From contig OX411548.1 of assembly GCA_948146395.1 (NCBI GenBank), positions 31,876,912-31,940,911 on the forward strand: 64,000 nt of DNA. The letters run 5' to 3'. The notes beneath the pieces were generated by a model, which saw only the letters and a program-made list of their open reading frames with translations, did not search any database and was not told where the DNA came from. The position numbers were made by a program, and so were the translations under genes. Shown piece by piece: positions 33,858 through 44,292 of the stretch. The stretch is from Fragum whitleyi (taxonomy: Eukaryota > Mollusca > Bivalvia > Cardiida > Cardiidae). How positions within the stretch are numbered: position 1 is the first letter of the stretch; each line of letters starts with the position of its first letter.

Positions 33858-35169
33858 CTAAAACACCGGATCCCTAAGGATGCATGAATACTGAATATTT
33901 TGAAATAAATTTGAGATAAATTGTATTCAAACAGTGTAAGTAGTTTGGATTATTGCTAAAAGCATAAATAATCCTATATATATAGAAAACGTGTTTTGTT
34001 TATGAAATAAAGCTGAAGACCGAAAAAATAATATTCTAAAGCTTTGTCAAAATAACACATGTCTGTTGACGTCGGCAATCACAAATAATTCTGATCTGTC
34101 GTCTACGTCAACCCCGTGAAATTCAGTCTGTCTACAGAGGCAACATATTTTTAACTACACGTCGCCTTTGAGGGCCCGCTGCCATTTCTTTTTTTTTAAA
34201 ATTATGGCTTCAAATTTGGAAGAAATTTCGACGGATGATTGGACTTTAGCTATGTACAAGTTTAACTAGCATTTATTGAAAGATAGGCGAAATATGTGAG
34301 CATAAAGTTTAATTTCGTAACTTTTCATGAGAAACCTCCAAAATAATCAACGATTGTGGCCTTCTTTAGGAGGGAAAGAAGTAAAGATTTATTCTATGGA
34401 GGCGCTGAACACTTACCCGATTACTTATCAACATAAGAATACAAGAGCTTCGTTCATTTGTTTACACGAATAAATTTATTTGACCTACCCTCTTTTCGGC
34501 ATAATTCTCCGATTCTGCCGTAGTTGACTCTCATCTGTCGTTGTCGCAACCGGTTGTACGGCGGGTATGTTGAATGTGTACGCATAAACACTCAAGATGG
34601 ATTCGTTACAATTTTGTAGATTACGTCATATGTCATATACGTCATCGATGTTGTCGCGATTCGATTTTTAACAATAAAATAATCGAATGGATCAATTTCA
34701 ACAGAAACCGACACACAAATTCAAAAGAAAAAATGCGTTAAGGAGGACCGGTTTTTTCGGACCTAACAGCAGCATAAGAAGATCCGGCAGGTCACATGAC
34801 CAAGTGACATGATAAAGCTGTCACGTGATCAAGTAACCTGATATCAACAAGTTTATCATATCCCCTTTTTTGGCAATATTTATAGCTAGTGACAAGATGA
34901 ATATAAACAACTTGCAATTTATAAAAATCGTGTTTTCTTTCTTTAAAAAAAATCCTCAACCTTTTATATCGTAGGGTTTTTAATTGAAACTTGCAATTTC
35001 AATCAACTATTAATTGCTTGGCTTGTTAATTTTTCATACAGGTACAAGGAAATTGAAGTCTTTTGATTGTCTAAAACTGCAGCTTCTTACCAATTTTCAA
35101 CAGTTAGTGTCTTACCAATCAAAAGGTATACCTAATATTACAGTTCTAAGTCATCAATGAGTGCCCTAA

Positions 35170-36275
35170 ACTAATTGACCTTGACCTTGATCAATGGCAT
35201 TTACTTTGTTATGCATGTAAAGGCTTTGTCATGAGCAATGCATATGTGAAATATCAAGGCTCTGTGACTTAACAATCCAAAGTTATGACCAATGTAAAAG
35301 TTTTAATTTTTCACAAATTTTACCTTGAGAACTGACCTTGCCCTTGAAATATAATTTTGGGCTTTGCTAAAAGTTTTTATGTTAAAAAATAGTGACCTTA
35401 GAATTGACTTTGACAGACGATCATGACATTTAAATTTACAGAATGGTCTTGTCACAAGCAGGCACAGGTGAAGTATCAAGGCTATATCCCTAACAATTTT
35501 CCAAAGATATGGCCAATGTTAGAGTTTAAAATTTCCATAAATTTGACCTTGAAAAATGACCATGACCTTTACATGACATTGTGCTTGTTATCATCAAAAA
35601 AGTCATGTCTCCAGCAGTCATTATGTGAGATATAAAAGCTCTAACACTTAACAAATAAAAGTTCTGGTCAATGTTAAAGTTTTTATGTTGAAAAATAGTG
35701 ACCCTGAAATAATGACCTTGACCTCGACAGACGACCTAGCCTTCGATATATACAGAAAAGTCTTGTCACAAGCAATGCACGTGTGAAATATCACGGTTAA
35801 ATCACTTACCAGACCAAAGTTATAACAAATGTTAGAGTTTGAATTTTTTTTACTAATTTGACATTGAAAAATGACGTTGAAATTGACATATGACCTTGAG
35901 TTTGTTATCAACAAAAAAAGAATGTCCTAACCAATCATCATGTGAAATATGAAGGCTCAAACACTTTCGAATCAAAAGCTAAGTCCAATGTTAAAGTTTT
36001 GATGCTGAAAAAAGTGACATTGAAAAATGACCTTGACCTTGACAGACGATCATGACTTTAATATTCACAAAAATGACTTGTCACAAGCATGCACATGTGA
36101 AATATCAAGGCTGTATCCCTAACCATTTTTCAAAGATATGGCCAATGTTAAAGTTTTAATTTTTCACAAATTTGACCTTGAAAAATGACAATGATCTTGA
36201 CATATGACCTTGACCTTGTTATCAACATAAAGGTATTTCCAAAGCAATCATCATGTGAAAGCCATCACTTATTAT
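35170..36275 (+). repeat. Degenerate tandem array with GACCTTGA words (duplicate 2 and beyond)
   Basis: The TGTGAAATAT-type line occurs at about 35247, 35470, 35622, 35782, 35941, 36096 and 36254, mostly 155-160 bp apart. The array therefore continues about 600 bp past the right end of the 8.4-kb duplication. Copy 1 lost that part at the junction. Confidence 0.7.
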
Positions 36276-36550
36276 TCATCAGCTGTGACAAATGTAAACG
36301 TTTCTTTAGACAAACGGCAAAACAGACATGCCAAAAACAATATGCCACCGATACGATTATTTATCCATATCATATACTCCAATTGTTACATCGTAAATTA
36401 AGATCTTGATCTTAATATCACGCAATTTCTTCCTTTCTCTAATGAAAACATATGTATAAGTCGACATTATTCAGGGGGGTGGGGGGAGAGACGAAGAAAA
36501 AAAATAATGTAATGAAATATATCAATTTACAACTTACTTTGTTACTGAAA

Positions 36551-38374
36551 TGTGACCCGTCACTCGAAAAGGGACCATCTGGAAATTCCATTTAATAAAT
36601 ATTTAAACAAGAGGACCGTTGGCCCTGGGTCGCTCATCTGAGAAAAAAGCTTCATTACCTAGGTATGTCCATGCATCAACAGAAAAAGAGATTTTCACTT
36701 ATTCAATCAGATAACATTTGAAATAATCCCCCCCCTCTGCTCCTCCCCTGGTCACTATTTATTTAAGCTTTTTTCATAAAAGGTCTGTGATCAGCTAATC
36801 TATGCCAGATATACAGGCTGAGTCTGAGACTCTTAAAGTTTTCTTTAATGAGTTGATCAATCCATATCAAATATAAAGGTTGTAGGGATTCAAAATTCTC
36901 AACAAGGCACTCACCCCCCCCCCCAGATGCTCTGCACCTGGTGAATCTACAGTCATGACTCCTGGTTCATTAGAAGAAGTTTAAAGATTTCAAAAATGAT
37001 CCAAAGTACTGCCCCCTCCCCAAGACACTCAGCGCCTGGTAACCCTACAGTAATGATTTTAGCTATTTTTATTTATGTCAATATATTGATCACCCATGAC
37101 AATTTTCAAGTCTGTAGGGTTCCTGATCTAGGAGAAGAATAAGGTTAAAGATTTCAAAATTGATCCAAAGTACTACCCCCTCTCCCCTAATGCTCCGCAT
37201 CTGGTGGCCCTACATTCATGATTTTAGCTATTCTATTTTAGATCCATATGCTTATCATCCATGCCAATATTGAAATCTGAGGGCTCCTGGCTCATTAGGA
37301 GATGAAGGTTAAAGTTACAAAATTTTCACAAAAGTACTACCCCCTCCCCCCTGGTGCTCCGCACCTGGTGGCATTACAGTCATGATTTTTGCTATTTTTG
37401 TAAAGGTCTATGAGCTGATCCTCCATGCCAATTTTCAAGTCTGTAGGGCTTGTGATTCAGAAGAAGAAGAAGGTTAAAGATTACAAAATTTTCACAAAAG
37501 TACTACCCTCTCCCTCCTGGTGCTCCGCACCTGGTGAATCTACAGTCATGATTTTAGCTATTTTGATAAAGGTCCATATGCTGAGCAACCATGCCATATT
37601 CAAATCTGTCGGGCTTCTAGTTCAGAAGAAGAAGAAGGTTAAAGATTACAAAATTTTAACAATGGTACTACCCCCTCCCCCCCTGGTGCTCCACACCTGG
37701 CGGCCCAACAGATATGATTTTAGCTATTTTATTAAGGTCTTTGAGCTGATCCTCCATGCCAAATTTGAAGGCTGTAGGGCTTCTTATTCAGAAGAAGAAG
37801 AAGGTTAAAGATTACAAAATTAACCCAAAGAACTCACCCCTCCCACCTGGTGACCCAACAGATATGATTTTAGCTATTTTTATTCAGGTCTATGAGCTGA
37901 TCATCCATGCCGAATTTGAAGTCTGTATGACTGCTTGTTCTAAAGAAGAAGAATTTTAAAGATTTTCTTAAATTTTCAACTTTGGTTGCCATAGCAACCA
38001 GAGTTTTTAACCGATTTCAATTCTTTTAGCAATTTGGGAAGGGGACCACCTAGGGAACATTTCTGTAAAATTTGGTGTAAATTGGCCGAGTAGTTTAGGA
38101 GGAGATGTCGTTTAAAGAAATTGTTGACGGACGACGAACGCCGGACGCCGGACGAACGCCGGACAAAAGGTGATCACAATAGCTCACTTGAACACTTTGT
38201 GCTCAGGTGAGCTAAAAAGAGATTGGTTCGAAAAGAGGTCAGTCGAAGATCGGATTTCAAAAATTATTTTACTCGAAAGTTTTGACCCTAGTCAGCCTGC
38301 GCAATACTCGCAGTCTGACTATGTCAGTACTTTCCGCACTGCCCAGATGGTCCCTTTTCGTCTGACGGATCACA
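36551..38374. mobile_element. TGTGACCCG-family element split by a 1.6-kb Helitron-like element
   Basis: The left end TGTGACCCGTCACTCGAAAA is at 36551 and the right end TTTTCGTCTGACGGATCACA at 38355-38374. The two halves (36551-36608 and 38217-38374) join to a normal-length copy that is colinear with 20048-20311. This confirms that it was present before the third unit copy separated from the others. Confidence 0.82.
36609..38217 (+). mobile_element. Helitron-like non-autonomous element with internal tandem repeats
   Basis: It starts near GAGGACCGTTGGCCCTGGGTCGCTCATCTGAG and ends in a hairpin, AGCTCACTTGA...CTCAGGTGAGCT, followed by AAAAA; CTAA at the end fits the CTRR rule for Helitrons. No terminal inverted repeat of the cut-and-paste kind and no clear target duplication are seen, but subterminal GCTCATCTGAG and CTCAGGTGAGC are complementary. 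The middle (about 36900-37990) holds six to seven degenerate units, each with CCCCCTCC-CC-TGGTGCTCCGCACCTGG, TTTTAGCTATTTT and AGAAGAAGAAGGTTAAAGATT. The tail has GGACGACGAACGCCGGACGCC repeats. This type of repeat is common in bivalves; the Helitron label is inferred. Confidence 0.7.
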
Positions 38375-39603
38375 TATATTTAATGATGTTCTTAAAATAT
38401 GCTGCTTGCCGAACATGGTCTTTATTCTCTGTAAGCTTACTTGTGTGAAGCACTGAAGTGGCAATGAGCCAAGCCCGGTTAGCTAATTAGCTAAAAATTA
38501 AACTGACCTATCTCAATTGGAGCGCAATGGAAAACATATATCAGGTTATCAGATAAATTATTCATGAAGAAATCAGGACTATGAAATTAGAACGTTTTTT
38601 GCATAGTTGTTATGCAAAAGAGTGATTGACCTAATAAGTCCAAGATAATGAACCTTGCTATTCTATAAAAGAACTCATAATAGACTATTAGGATATTAGG
38701 GTTATGTCGAGAAATTTTGTAAGTTAGGCAGATAGATCGAACGAACGAACGAATAAAAGAATGGGATAAAAGACATTCTTTTAAAAATAATTCGCTACTT
38801 TGTGTATTTGGGATTAGGTTTAATCACTTGTCTCAAGCAATGATCGTCATTGATCGAGATCCTTGCTTGAACATAACGACGGTTTTACATGTAAAGTACC
38901 TCATGGTTCGTATGTTTGTTTAAATGTATGTATTGTTGTGTAAATATGTTGTAGATTTAACAGAGGACCGCAAGGTAGACTGGCTATCATAGCTAATTGT
39001 GTAATCCTCTATAAATATTGTATGAATAAAAATAAATAAAAAGAAGAAAAAACCCCACATAACTTTAACTGAACAAAAAATGAATAAACCAAAATTGGTG
39101 GGAGTTATGCGATACCACAGCTAAATTTGAAGAATTTCATAACGAGATTCGTGATTGGACGAGCCATACATGAATGTATGCCTTGGTCAATCACAGCACT
39201 CATTACGAAAATTGCAGAATAAAAAACCAAAGTCAAACTGGATGAAAAATGAGAAACACTATTTCCAGAACTTTATATCTTCGTGATGCAAGATTGTTTT
39301 GTATAGACAATAAGAAATTCGATCTATCCTAGCTCATCCAGGAAGAGAAAATCTGTCAGAAAACTCCTGTCATACTCTATCATTTATGTCTCCGTGGAAA
39401 TATACAAGACACGTTAATGCTAGACTGTTTGACGCAATGGGAATAATGAAGATTCGTCTATCCTTCATTGTTATCCTGTTTTGGGACTCTCTCAGGAAGT
39501 TTGTGAACAATTACAGTGATTTTTGCATAAAATGTACGTTTTCGGGTCGTTACAGACATACATTAACGGACAAAACCGGGCGTTAACGAGAGAAAAAGTG
39601 AAT

Positions 39604-39749
39604 TAGGGTAGCGGACCCGTAGTAGTTCAGCAACGTTTTGGAAGTCATGAACCTTCATAGTGTTAACCGAGGTTTCCTAATGATTTCATTGGTAAACCTC
39701 GATCGCGAGTTTGGAATTGTTGTGGAACTATATGGGTCCACTACCTTAA
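39604..39749. repeat. Foldback TTAAGGTAGTGG element
   Basis: GGGTAGCGGACCCGTAGTAG at the left and TATGGGTCCACTACCTTAA at the right. The centre ACCGAGGTTTCCTAATGATTTCATTGG is kept, while the right arm is more decayed (GTTTGGAATTGTTGTGG). Confidence 0.75.
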
Positions 39750-40414
39750 TAAGTAAATTCGCGTACCGTTTACGTCCTGCTTTTTTAAGTTTGATATCCT
39801 ATAAACTTTATTAGTTTATATGCCTCACATTAGTATAGAGCAAAGAGACGTTGATCCTTTCACTGCGTTGAATTTTGTTACGTCATAAATTTATCAAGCG
39901 ACATTCGAACTCGTTTTCGAGTCTCTGCAAATGTTATCGCCCTCAAAAACGTGAACTAACCCTATAATAAGATAGACTTATTTCACACCTAAACAATTTA
40001 GACCAATGCCATCGCTTATTTTGCATCACGTGAGAGTGAAATATCTAGATCCATATTGTACAACCAGAACGAGGCTACTGTGCAATACGGATTTTATTCC
40101 AAAACGAGGCAACCTATATTGTACGATGAAAGCGAGGCAAGCTATATTGTACGATGAAAGCGAGGCTGCAGTCCCGAATATAGAAATCACCATCTTTCCA
40201 GCCTTTTCAATGTATCAAACCCTCTGTTCGGAGGTATTCAAATAAGTTTGATCTTGAGAAGATTCTTGATTTTTTTATTTGTTACATTGTTTAGCAAGTA
40301 AAAGAAGAATGCAAGTGACAAAGAGGGACACAAAATTGTTGTCGTTTCTTGATTTCAGAATATCATTTGTTCACATGAAAATGTACATTTCAAGCGACGA
40401 CGGGTAGTCAACCT

Positions 40415-40547
40415 GCCCTGCGTTCAGGATAAAAACGTTAGCGAAGCGCTTTCGAAATAAATCCTCGCTTTGCACGTTTATGCACGTGCAAAGCGGGGTA
40501 TCATCTCAAAGCGCTCGCGAAACGTTTTTATATCCTGAACACAGGGC
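40415..40547. repeat. GCGTTCAGGAT palindrome
   Basis: GCCCTGCGTTCAGGATAAAAACG and CGTTTTTATATCCTGAACACAGGGC, with a core CGCTTTGCACGTTTATGCACGTGCAAAGCG. The middle arms (TTAGCGAAGCGCTTTCG) differ from those at 17719, although the ends and core are shared. Confidence 0.8.
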
Positions 40548-40792
40548 TGTTTTATGTTAATTACATATTATGATCAGTAAGCGCTTATCGATTTGACGCA
40601 TGAAATGAACATTTCACGTGGAATTCTATTTTTAGAACAAATGTTTGTTTCAATTTCATCATGTTCATAGTGACTTGCATTTGACGGCCCTATCCGGGTC
40701 ATTTTCGATCTATTCCCTTTGTCTCTCTCAAATGCCGAAAAAAATCGTTAATTATGGAACTCTCAGTGTATGGTGTGAAATAAAGATGTCAT

Positions 40793-40945
40793 TTAACATG
40801 ATCGAGTACAATACTGAATTCTATTGGATTCGTACCCTGCAGAACTAGTCTATATTTTGACTCGGCTATCGCCTCGTCAAATATAGACTGGTTCTGCAGG
40901 GTACTCATCCAATAGAATTCAGTATTGTACACGATCATGCTAAAT
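40793..40945. repeat. Hairpin with CTCGGC-TATC-GCCTCG apex
   Basis: Arms of about 70 bp are nearly perfect: GTACAATACTGAATTCTATTGG, GTACCCTGCAGAAC and GTCTATATTT pair with their complements. The apex is GACTCGGCTATCGCCTCGTC. It shares AATACTGAATTC with the right arm of the 9541 hairpin, which ties them into one family. A 67-aa open frame ends inside the arm and is not regarded as a gene. Confidence 0.8.
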
Positions 40946-41215
40946 AACCTCTAAATATTGACACATATCCCGTTCAAAATCATTCTAAATCGTCCATTCA
41001 GCGCTCTTATCATAGCATTTTACCAGTTAGTCAAACCATTCAAATGCACCCCAAAATCAATAGAAAACACACCTGGGATCTTTCAGAATGATCCACGACT
41101 TCATTTGGTGTCACTCTTCTAAAGGAGGAGCGTCGGTCTCTTGTTCTTATTCGATTCCCGAGAGCGGCTAGCGATCTTCATTCTTTCATTGGCCTACATA
41201 TTCGACACGAGTATT

Positions 41216-41478
41216 GAGGTGCGATTGCTAGAGCGAGATTCTTATGATTCTTATTAAGATTTTTAAGATAAGCGTTCGGTAGAGCGAGATTTTAAAGCCG
41301 CTAAATAAGAATTTTAAGAAATCTAAGTGAGGAAAGGAACCTTGCTTGACATTGGCTTTAACGAGTAGTCTTGGCGACGTCGAATCTTTTCACTTGTATA
41401 CTCGAAAATCGTTCATAATGGCGTCTGAAAAATCTTGTTTAGCGGGATTTTTCAACCCGCTCTAACGAACGCACCCCT
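41216..41478. mobile_element. GGGGTGCGTTCG TIR element
   Basis: GAGGTGCGATTGCTAGAGCG at the left pairs with CGCTCTAACGAACGCACCCC at the right. It is absent at the equivalent point in the related units (about 21355 and 29739, GCGAGTACTGGTAAAAT), so it inserted into the third copy only. About 260 bp and non-coding. Confidence 0.68.
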
Positions 41479-41689
41479 GGTAAAATTTCCAGGAAGTAGA
41501 ATCGAGGGGGATAAATCTTAGTCGAAAGAACTCAATCGAAAGTGTGAAAAACCGGTGTGTTTCATTTTGAAAATTTGAATGATCAACAGAAAAATGTGAA
41601 AAGGACAGGAAATGTCGATTCTGTAATAAACCTGCCTGCACAGATATCAACAGTTTTGCTCCATTTAACCTCCCGCGTGACATCATGTT

Positions 41690-41853
41690 CGTGAAGTCGG
41701 CAGGGTGGCAGAGTAGCAGAGTGAAGTTGGCTGAGTGGCTGAGTAGCAGTGTGAAGTTGGCAGCTCTGTCACTCTGCCAACTTCACTCTGCTACTCTGCC
41801 ACTCTGCCAACTTCACTCTGCTACTCTGCCACTCTGCCAACTTAAAGAACACC
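41690..41853. repeat. GCAGAGT hairpin repeat
   Basis: GGCAGAGTAGCAGAGTGAAGTTGG words run forward, then the complement CCAACTTCACTCTGCTACTCTGCCACTCTG runs three times. Together they can fold into one large hairpin. The 186-aa open frame that begins here consists of this repeat plus unrelated sequence. Confidence 0.75.
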
Positions 41854-42050
41854 TACACATGACAGTACACCTTTATACTAAACTGACAGCTGCTATTGCA
41901 GGTACATGTGCAAGTATAAAGTTGTGTTGTTTGTTTAACTGTCTTCCTACAGAAATAAAAAAATGTGACGTGGACATGCCATCTATTCCAGCTTTTAAAA
42001 GCTATTCTGTGGAAAAAAGCATGGGGTTGACTTCGACGATTGCTAGAAAA

Positions 42051-42112
42051 TGTGACCCGTCACGCGTAAAGGCACCATCTGGGAACTTCTTAAAATCAAC
42101 ATTTGGCCGGGA
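42051..42112. mobile_element. TGTGACCCG-family element, left-end fragment
   Basis: TGTGACCCGTCACGCGTAAA-GGCACCATCTGGGAACTTC is followed by unrelated sequence, so only about 60 bp remain. Confidence 0.7.
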
Positions 42113-42484
42113 AAAGGCTCTAGCACAACCTTACCAGAACTCGCGTTTCAAAAGAAGGCATATTTTACCGATGTGGCTTGGCTTTAAAACGCGATCGGAT
42201 CTTATCCACGAATGTGTAGAATTGCAATCGAAAACACAAATCTGATAGTTTATTCATGCTTTAATTTGTAGGTATTCTCGATTATTTATCATTGACCTAC
42301 CTGTTATCGAGTAATTATTGATTATTGATCTAACTTATTAGGTAATGAGAGGATAAAAAGGTTTATGTAACTAATGAGCGCGGGCAATAAGGTAATTGGT
42401 CATTATTACATCGGGTCATATCGGTCTGCGAAAATCGAGTGTCGGAGAAACAATAAGGATGGGATGTAGACGGGCATGTACCGT

Positions 42485-43030
42485 GAAACCTTTAGTTTCT
42501 TTTAGTTTCATTAGTTTATTTGAGTCTCATCAATTTACATAAATACAAATATTCACGGTTAAAAAATATCTTTATTTAAAAGTACATGGTCATTCATAAT
42601 TAGAATTAAGAGAGGCTATTCATCGTGAAATCTGTTGCAATGATTTTCATTTTGATTAAAATAGAACATGTCCTTGTAAAATATAAAAAAGGAGGGAAAT
42701 ATGCTTTTTCAAATATCCCATTCACCCATCAAAATGTTACCTGAATCCTCTTTTTCTTCAATTTAGCGTTATTATTTTTTTTCATTTGTTCTATTTTTTT
42801 AAGCGATATGCGGATCAAGGCAGTGTATAATTATATCAGAGGTGAAGTGATGTAGATAAACCTATAATTAAAGATTTTGATACAATAATTATTCTGACAG
42901 GAAACCAAACTTGCTCTCAAATCAGAACCATGCTAATTGCCATACGATTCAATAGCTATCCCATTATTTCACAAGATCTTTTTTGTATACTGTGATAATG
43001 CTCATGGACCGTAAATTTCTTATTTTTGAC
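42485..43030. other. No recognisable feature
   Basis: AT-rich sequence after the end of homology to the duplicated unit. Confidence 0.55.
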
Positions 43031-43075
43031 TCTTTAAGGAAAAAGGTACCATCTGGGTACTCCGTTTAATGAATA

Positions 43076-43338
43076 TGTGACCCGTCACGCGAAAAAGGGA
43101 CCATCTGGGAACTCTGTTAAATAAATATTTGAAAAAAGAGAACGGGTCCAGCATATATCAACTAACTGTCGCATTTCAAAAGTTCTTTCACTGGAAGGCA
43201 GATTTTACATTCTAGATTCAGAAAATATGCAAAGTGCGAAAATTTTAAAACAAGTCAGTCTGCGCAATCCACGCTGTCTGACTAGAGTCGACACTTTACG
43301 CACTACCCAGATGGTCTTTTTTAGCGTGACGGGTCACA
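43076..43338. mobile_element. TGTGACCCG-family TIR element
   Basis: One of the best-kept copies: TGTGACCCGTCACGCGAAAA at the left and TTAGCGTGACGGGTCACA at the right. A partial left end (AAAAAGGTACCATCTGGGTACTCCG) sits just before it at 43038-43073, a sign of a local partial duplication. Confidence 0.84.
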
Positions 43339-43407
43339 TATATATAAGTCTAAAATAAGGGAAAAGTTGGGAAAATTTATTGGTGATTCGATCTTACAAA
43401 ATTAACC

Positions 43408-43544
43408 TACCCTGCATTCAGGATGACAAAATATGGCAAACTGTTTCATAAATTATACTCCATTTTGAACGTGCACTTACGTGTAAAGTAGGGAAAAATT
43501 CGTAAGAAGTTTGACACGTTTTGTTATCCTGTATGTAGAGCAGG
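43408..43544. repeat. GCGTTCAGGAT palindrome, diverged
   Basis: TACCCTGCATTCAGGATGACAAA at the left and TTGTTATCCTGTATGTAGAGCAGG at the right. The core GTGCACTTACGTGTAAAGTAGGG is decayed. Confidence 0.68.
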
Positions 43545-44292
43545 CGTCGTACCATTACCAAAATGATAGATGTCAAATTATTATTCTATAGATTCATAAA
43601 ATCTTCCCAAATAATGAAGTTTCTATCATTTTCAGCTTGCACGGTCCATGCAGTTCCATATGTAAGATGGTTTGTACTTCTCGCATTTCCCTCCGCCATC
43701 TTTGAAGAAAAATATTCTCAAATGGATCACAAAACTCTCGTAGACTCAAGAACCCGCGAAAATCTTTTCAAATTCTAGACTTCTAGACCATCTTGTGCCA
43801 AAGAAATTGATGTGCGCAATTGTAAGCTTAAGTTTTTCTTCCTGTTTGACTATACCACCCAGTATGAACAGTGTCAATATGTTCTATTATCTCAAGACTG
43901 GAATTTATCCGTGTTTTAATAGGTCGGTTAAATTGATCTGCAATTGAGCTTGGATATAGACTATACAGTATAGTTTAAACCCAAACATGAATAAAACTTA
44001 AGCTTACACCAATAAACAGACATTTTCCATTGCACCCATACTATAATGATTACAGGCTTAATGATTACATAAATTAGATTATGAACATTTGCCTGTGATT
44101 AAAATCAATAAATCTAATAATTCCTATCCGGCGTTTTCAAAAACTTTCGTATATATAATATACTAAGAGGTTTTGTATGTAAATGTACTTTTTCAACGAT
44201 AAGATGCGCGAGTTTCTGATAATTAAACAAATTTTCCATGAAGGTCAATATGAGGTCAAATAAATTAGGACAATACAATATATAATCAAAGC
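43545..44292. other. No confident gene
   Basis: A 71-aa open frame at 43563-43778 has ordinary composition but no recognised motif or second copy. Confidence 0.45.

Larger units (their letters stand above)
25972..35663 (+). repeat. Tandem segmental duplication, copy 2, with the Penelope insertion
   Basis: The direct repeat of 17596-25973. It differs by an 8-bp insertion near 26687-26694, a 17-bp insertion at about 31546-31562, variable A/T and TA tract lengths, scattered substitutions, and the Penelope-like insertion with its inverted flank (about 32548-33810). After that insertion the offset to copy 1 is 9690. Homology ends at 35663, after which the tandem array continues with unique flank. 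It is either a true recent tandem duplication or two haplotypes joined in the assembly; the colinear junction can be tested with reads. Confidence 0.95.
36363..42480 (+). repeat. Older, diverged third copy of part of the duplicated unit, broken by insertions
   Basis: Blocks recur in the same order as 19848-22210 of copy 1. 36363-36600 matches 19848-20100. 38215-39480 matches 20110-21190, including the runs GCCAAGC-CGGTTAGCTAATTAGC and TCATTTATGTCTCC-TGG. 41075-41215 matches 21190-21350. 41478-41530 matches 21360-21430. 41870-42480 matches 21640-22200, including GAGCGCGGGCAATAAGGTAATTGGTCA. Divergence is much higher than between copies 1 and 2. Gaps are filled by a Helitron-like element (36609-38217), a 1.6-kb stretch (39485-41075), a TIR element (41216-41478) and GCAGAGT hairpin sequence (41695-41853). 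This shows an ancient duplication followed by the recent one. Confidence 0.85.

Noticed and set aside
35170..36275. Tandem units considered as a centromeric-type satellite
   Set aside because: Only about seven degenerate units are present and they vary in length; more likely part of a dispersed tandem-core element.
37425..37959. 127-aa and 67-aa open frames rich in Glu and Lys
   Set aside because: They are translations of the tandem core (AGAAGAAGAAGG units) of the Helitron-like element.
41685..42245. 186-aa open frame
   Set aside because: It consists of GCAGAGT repeat translation, then sequence related to non-coding 21640-21790, then a TGTGACCCG-element end. A short LFNCLPTEI / FKSY segment is faintly like a LINE RT tail but too weak to call.
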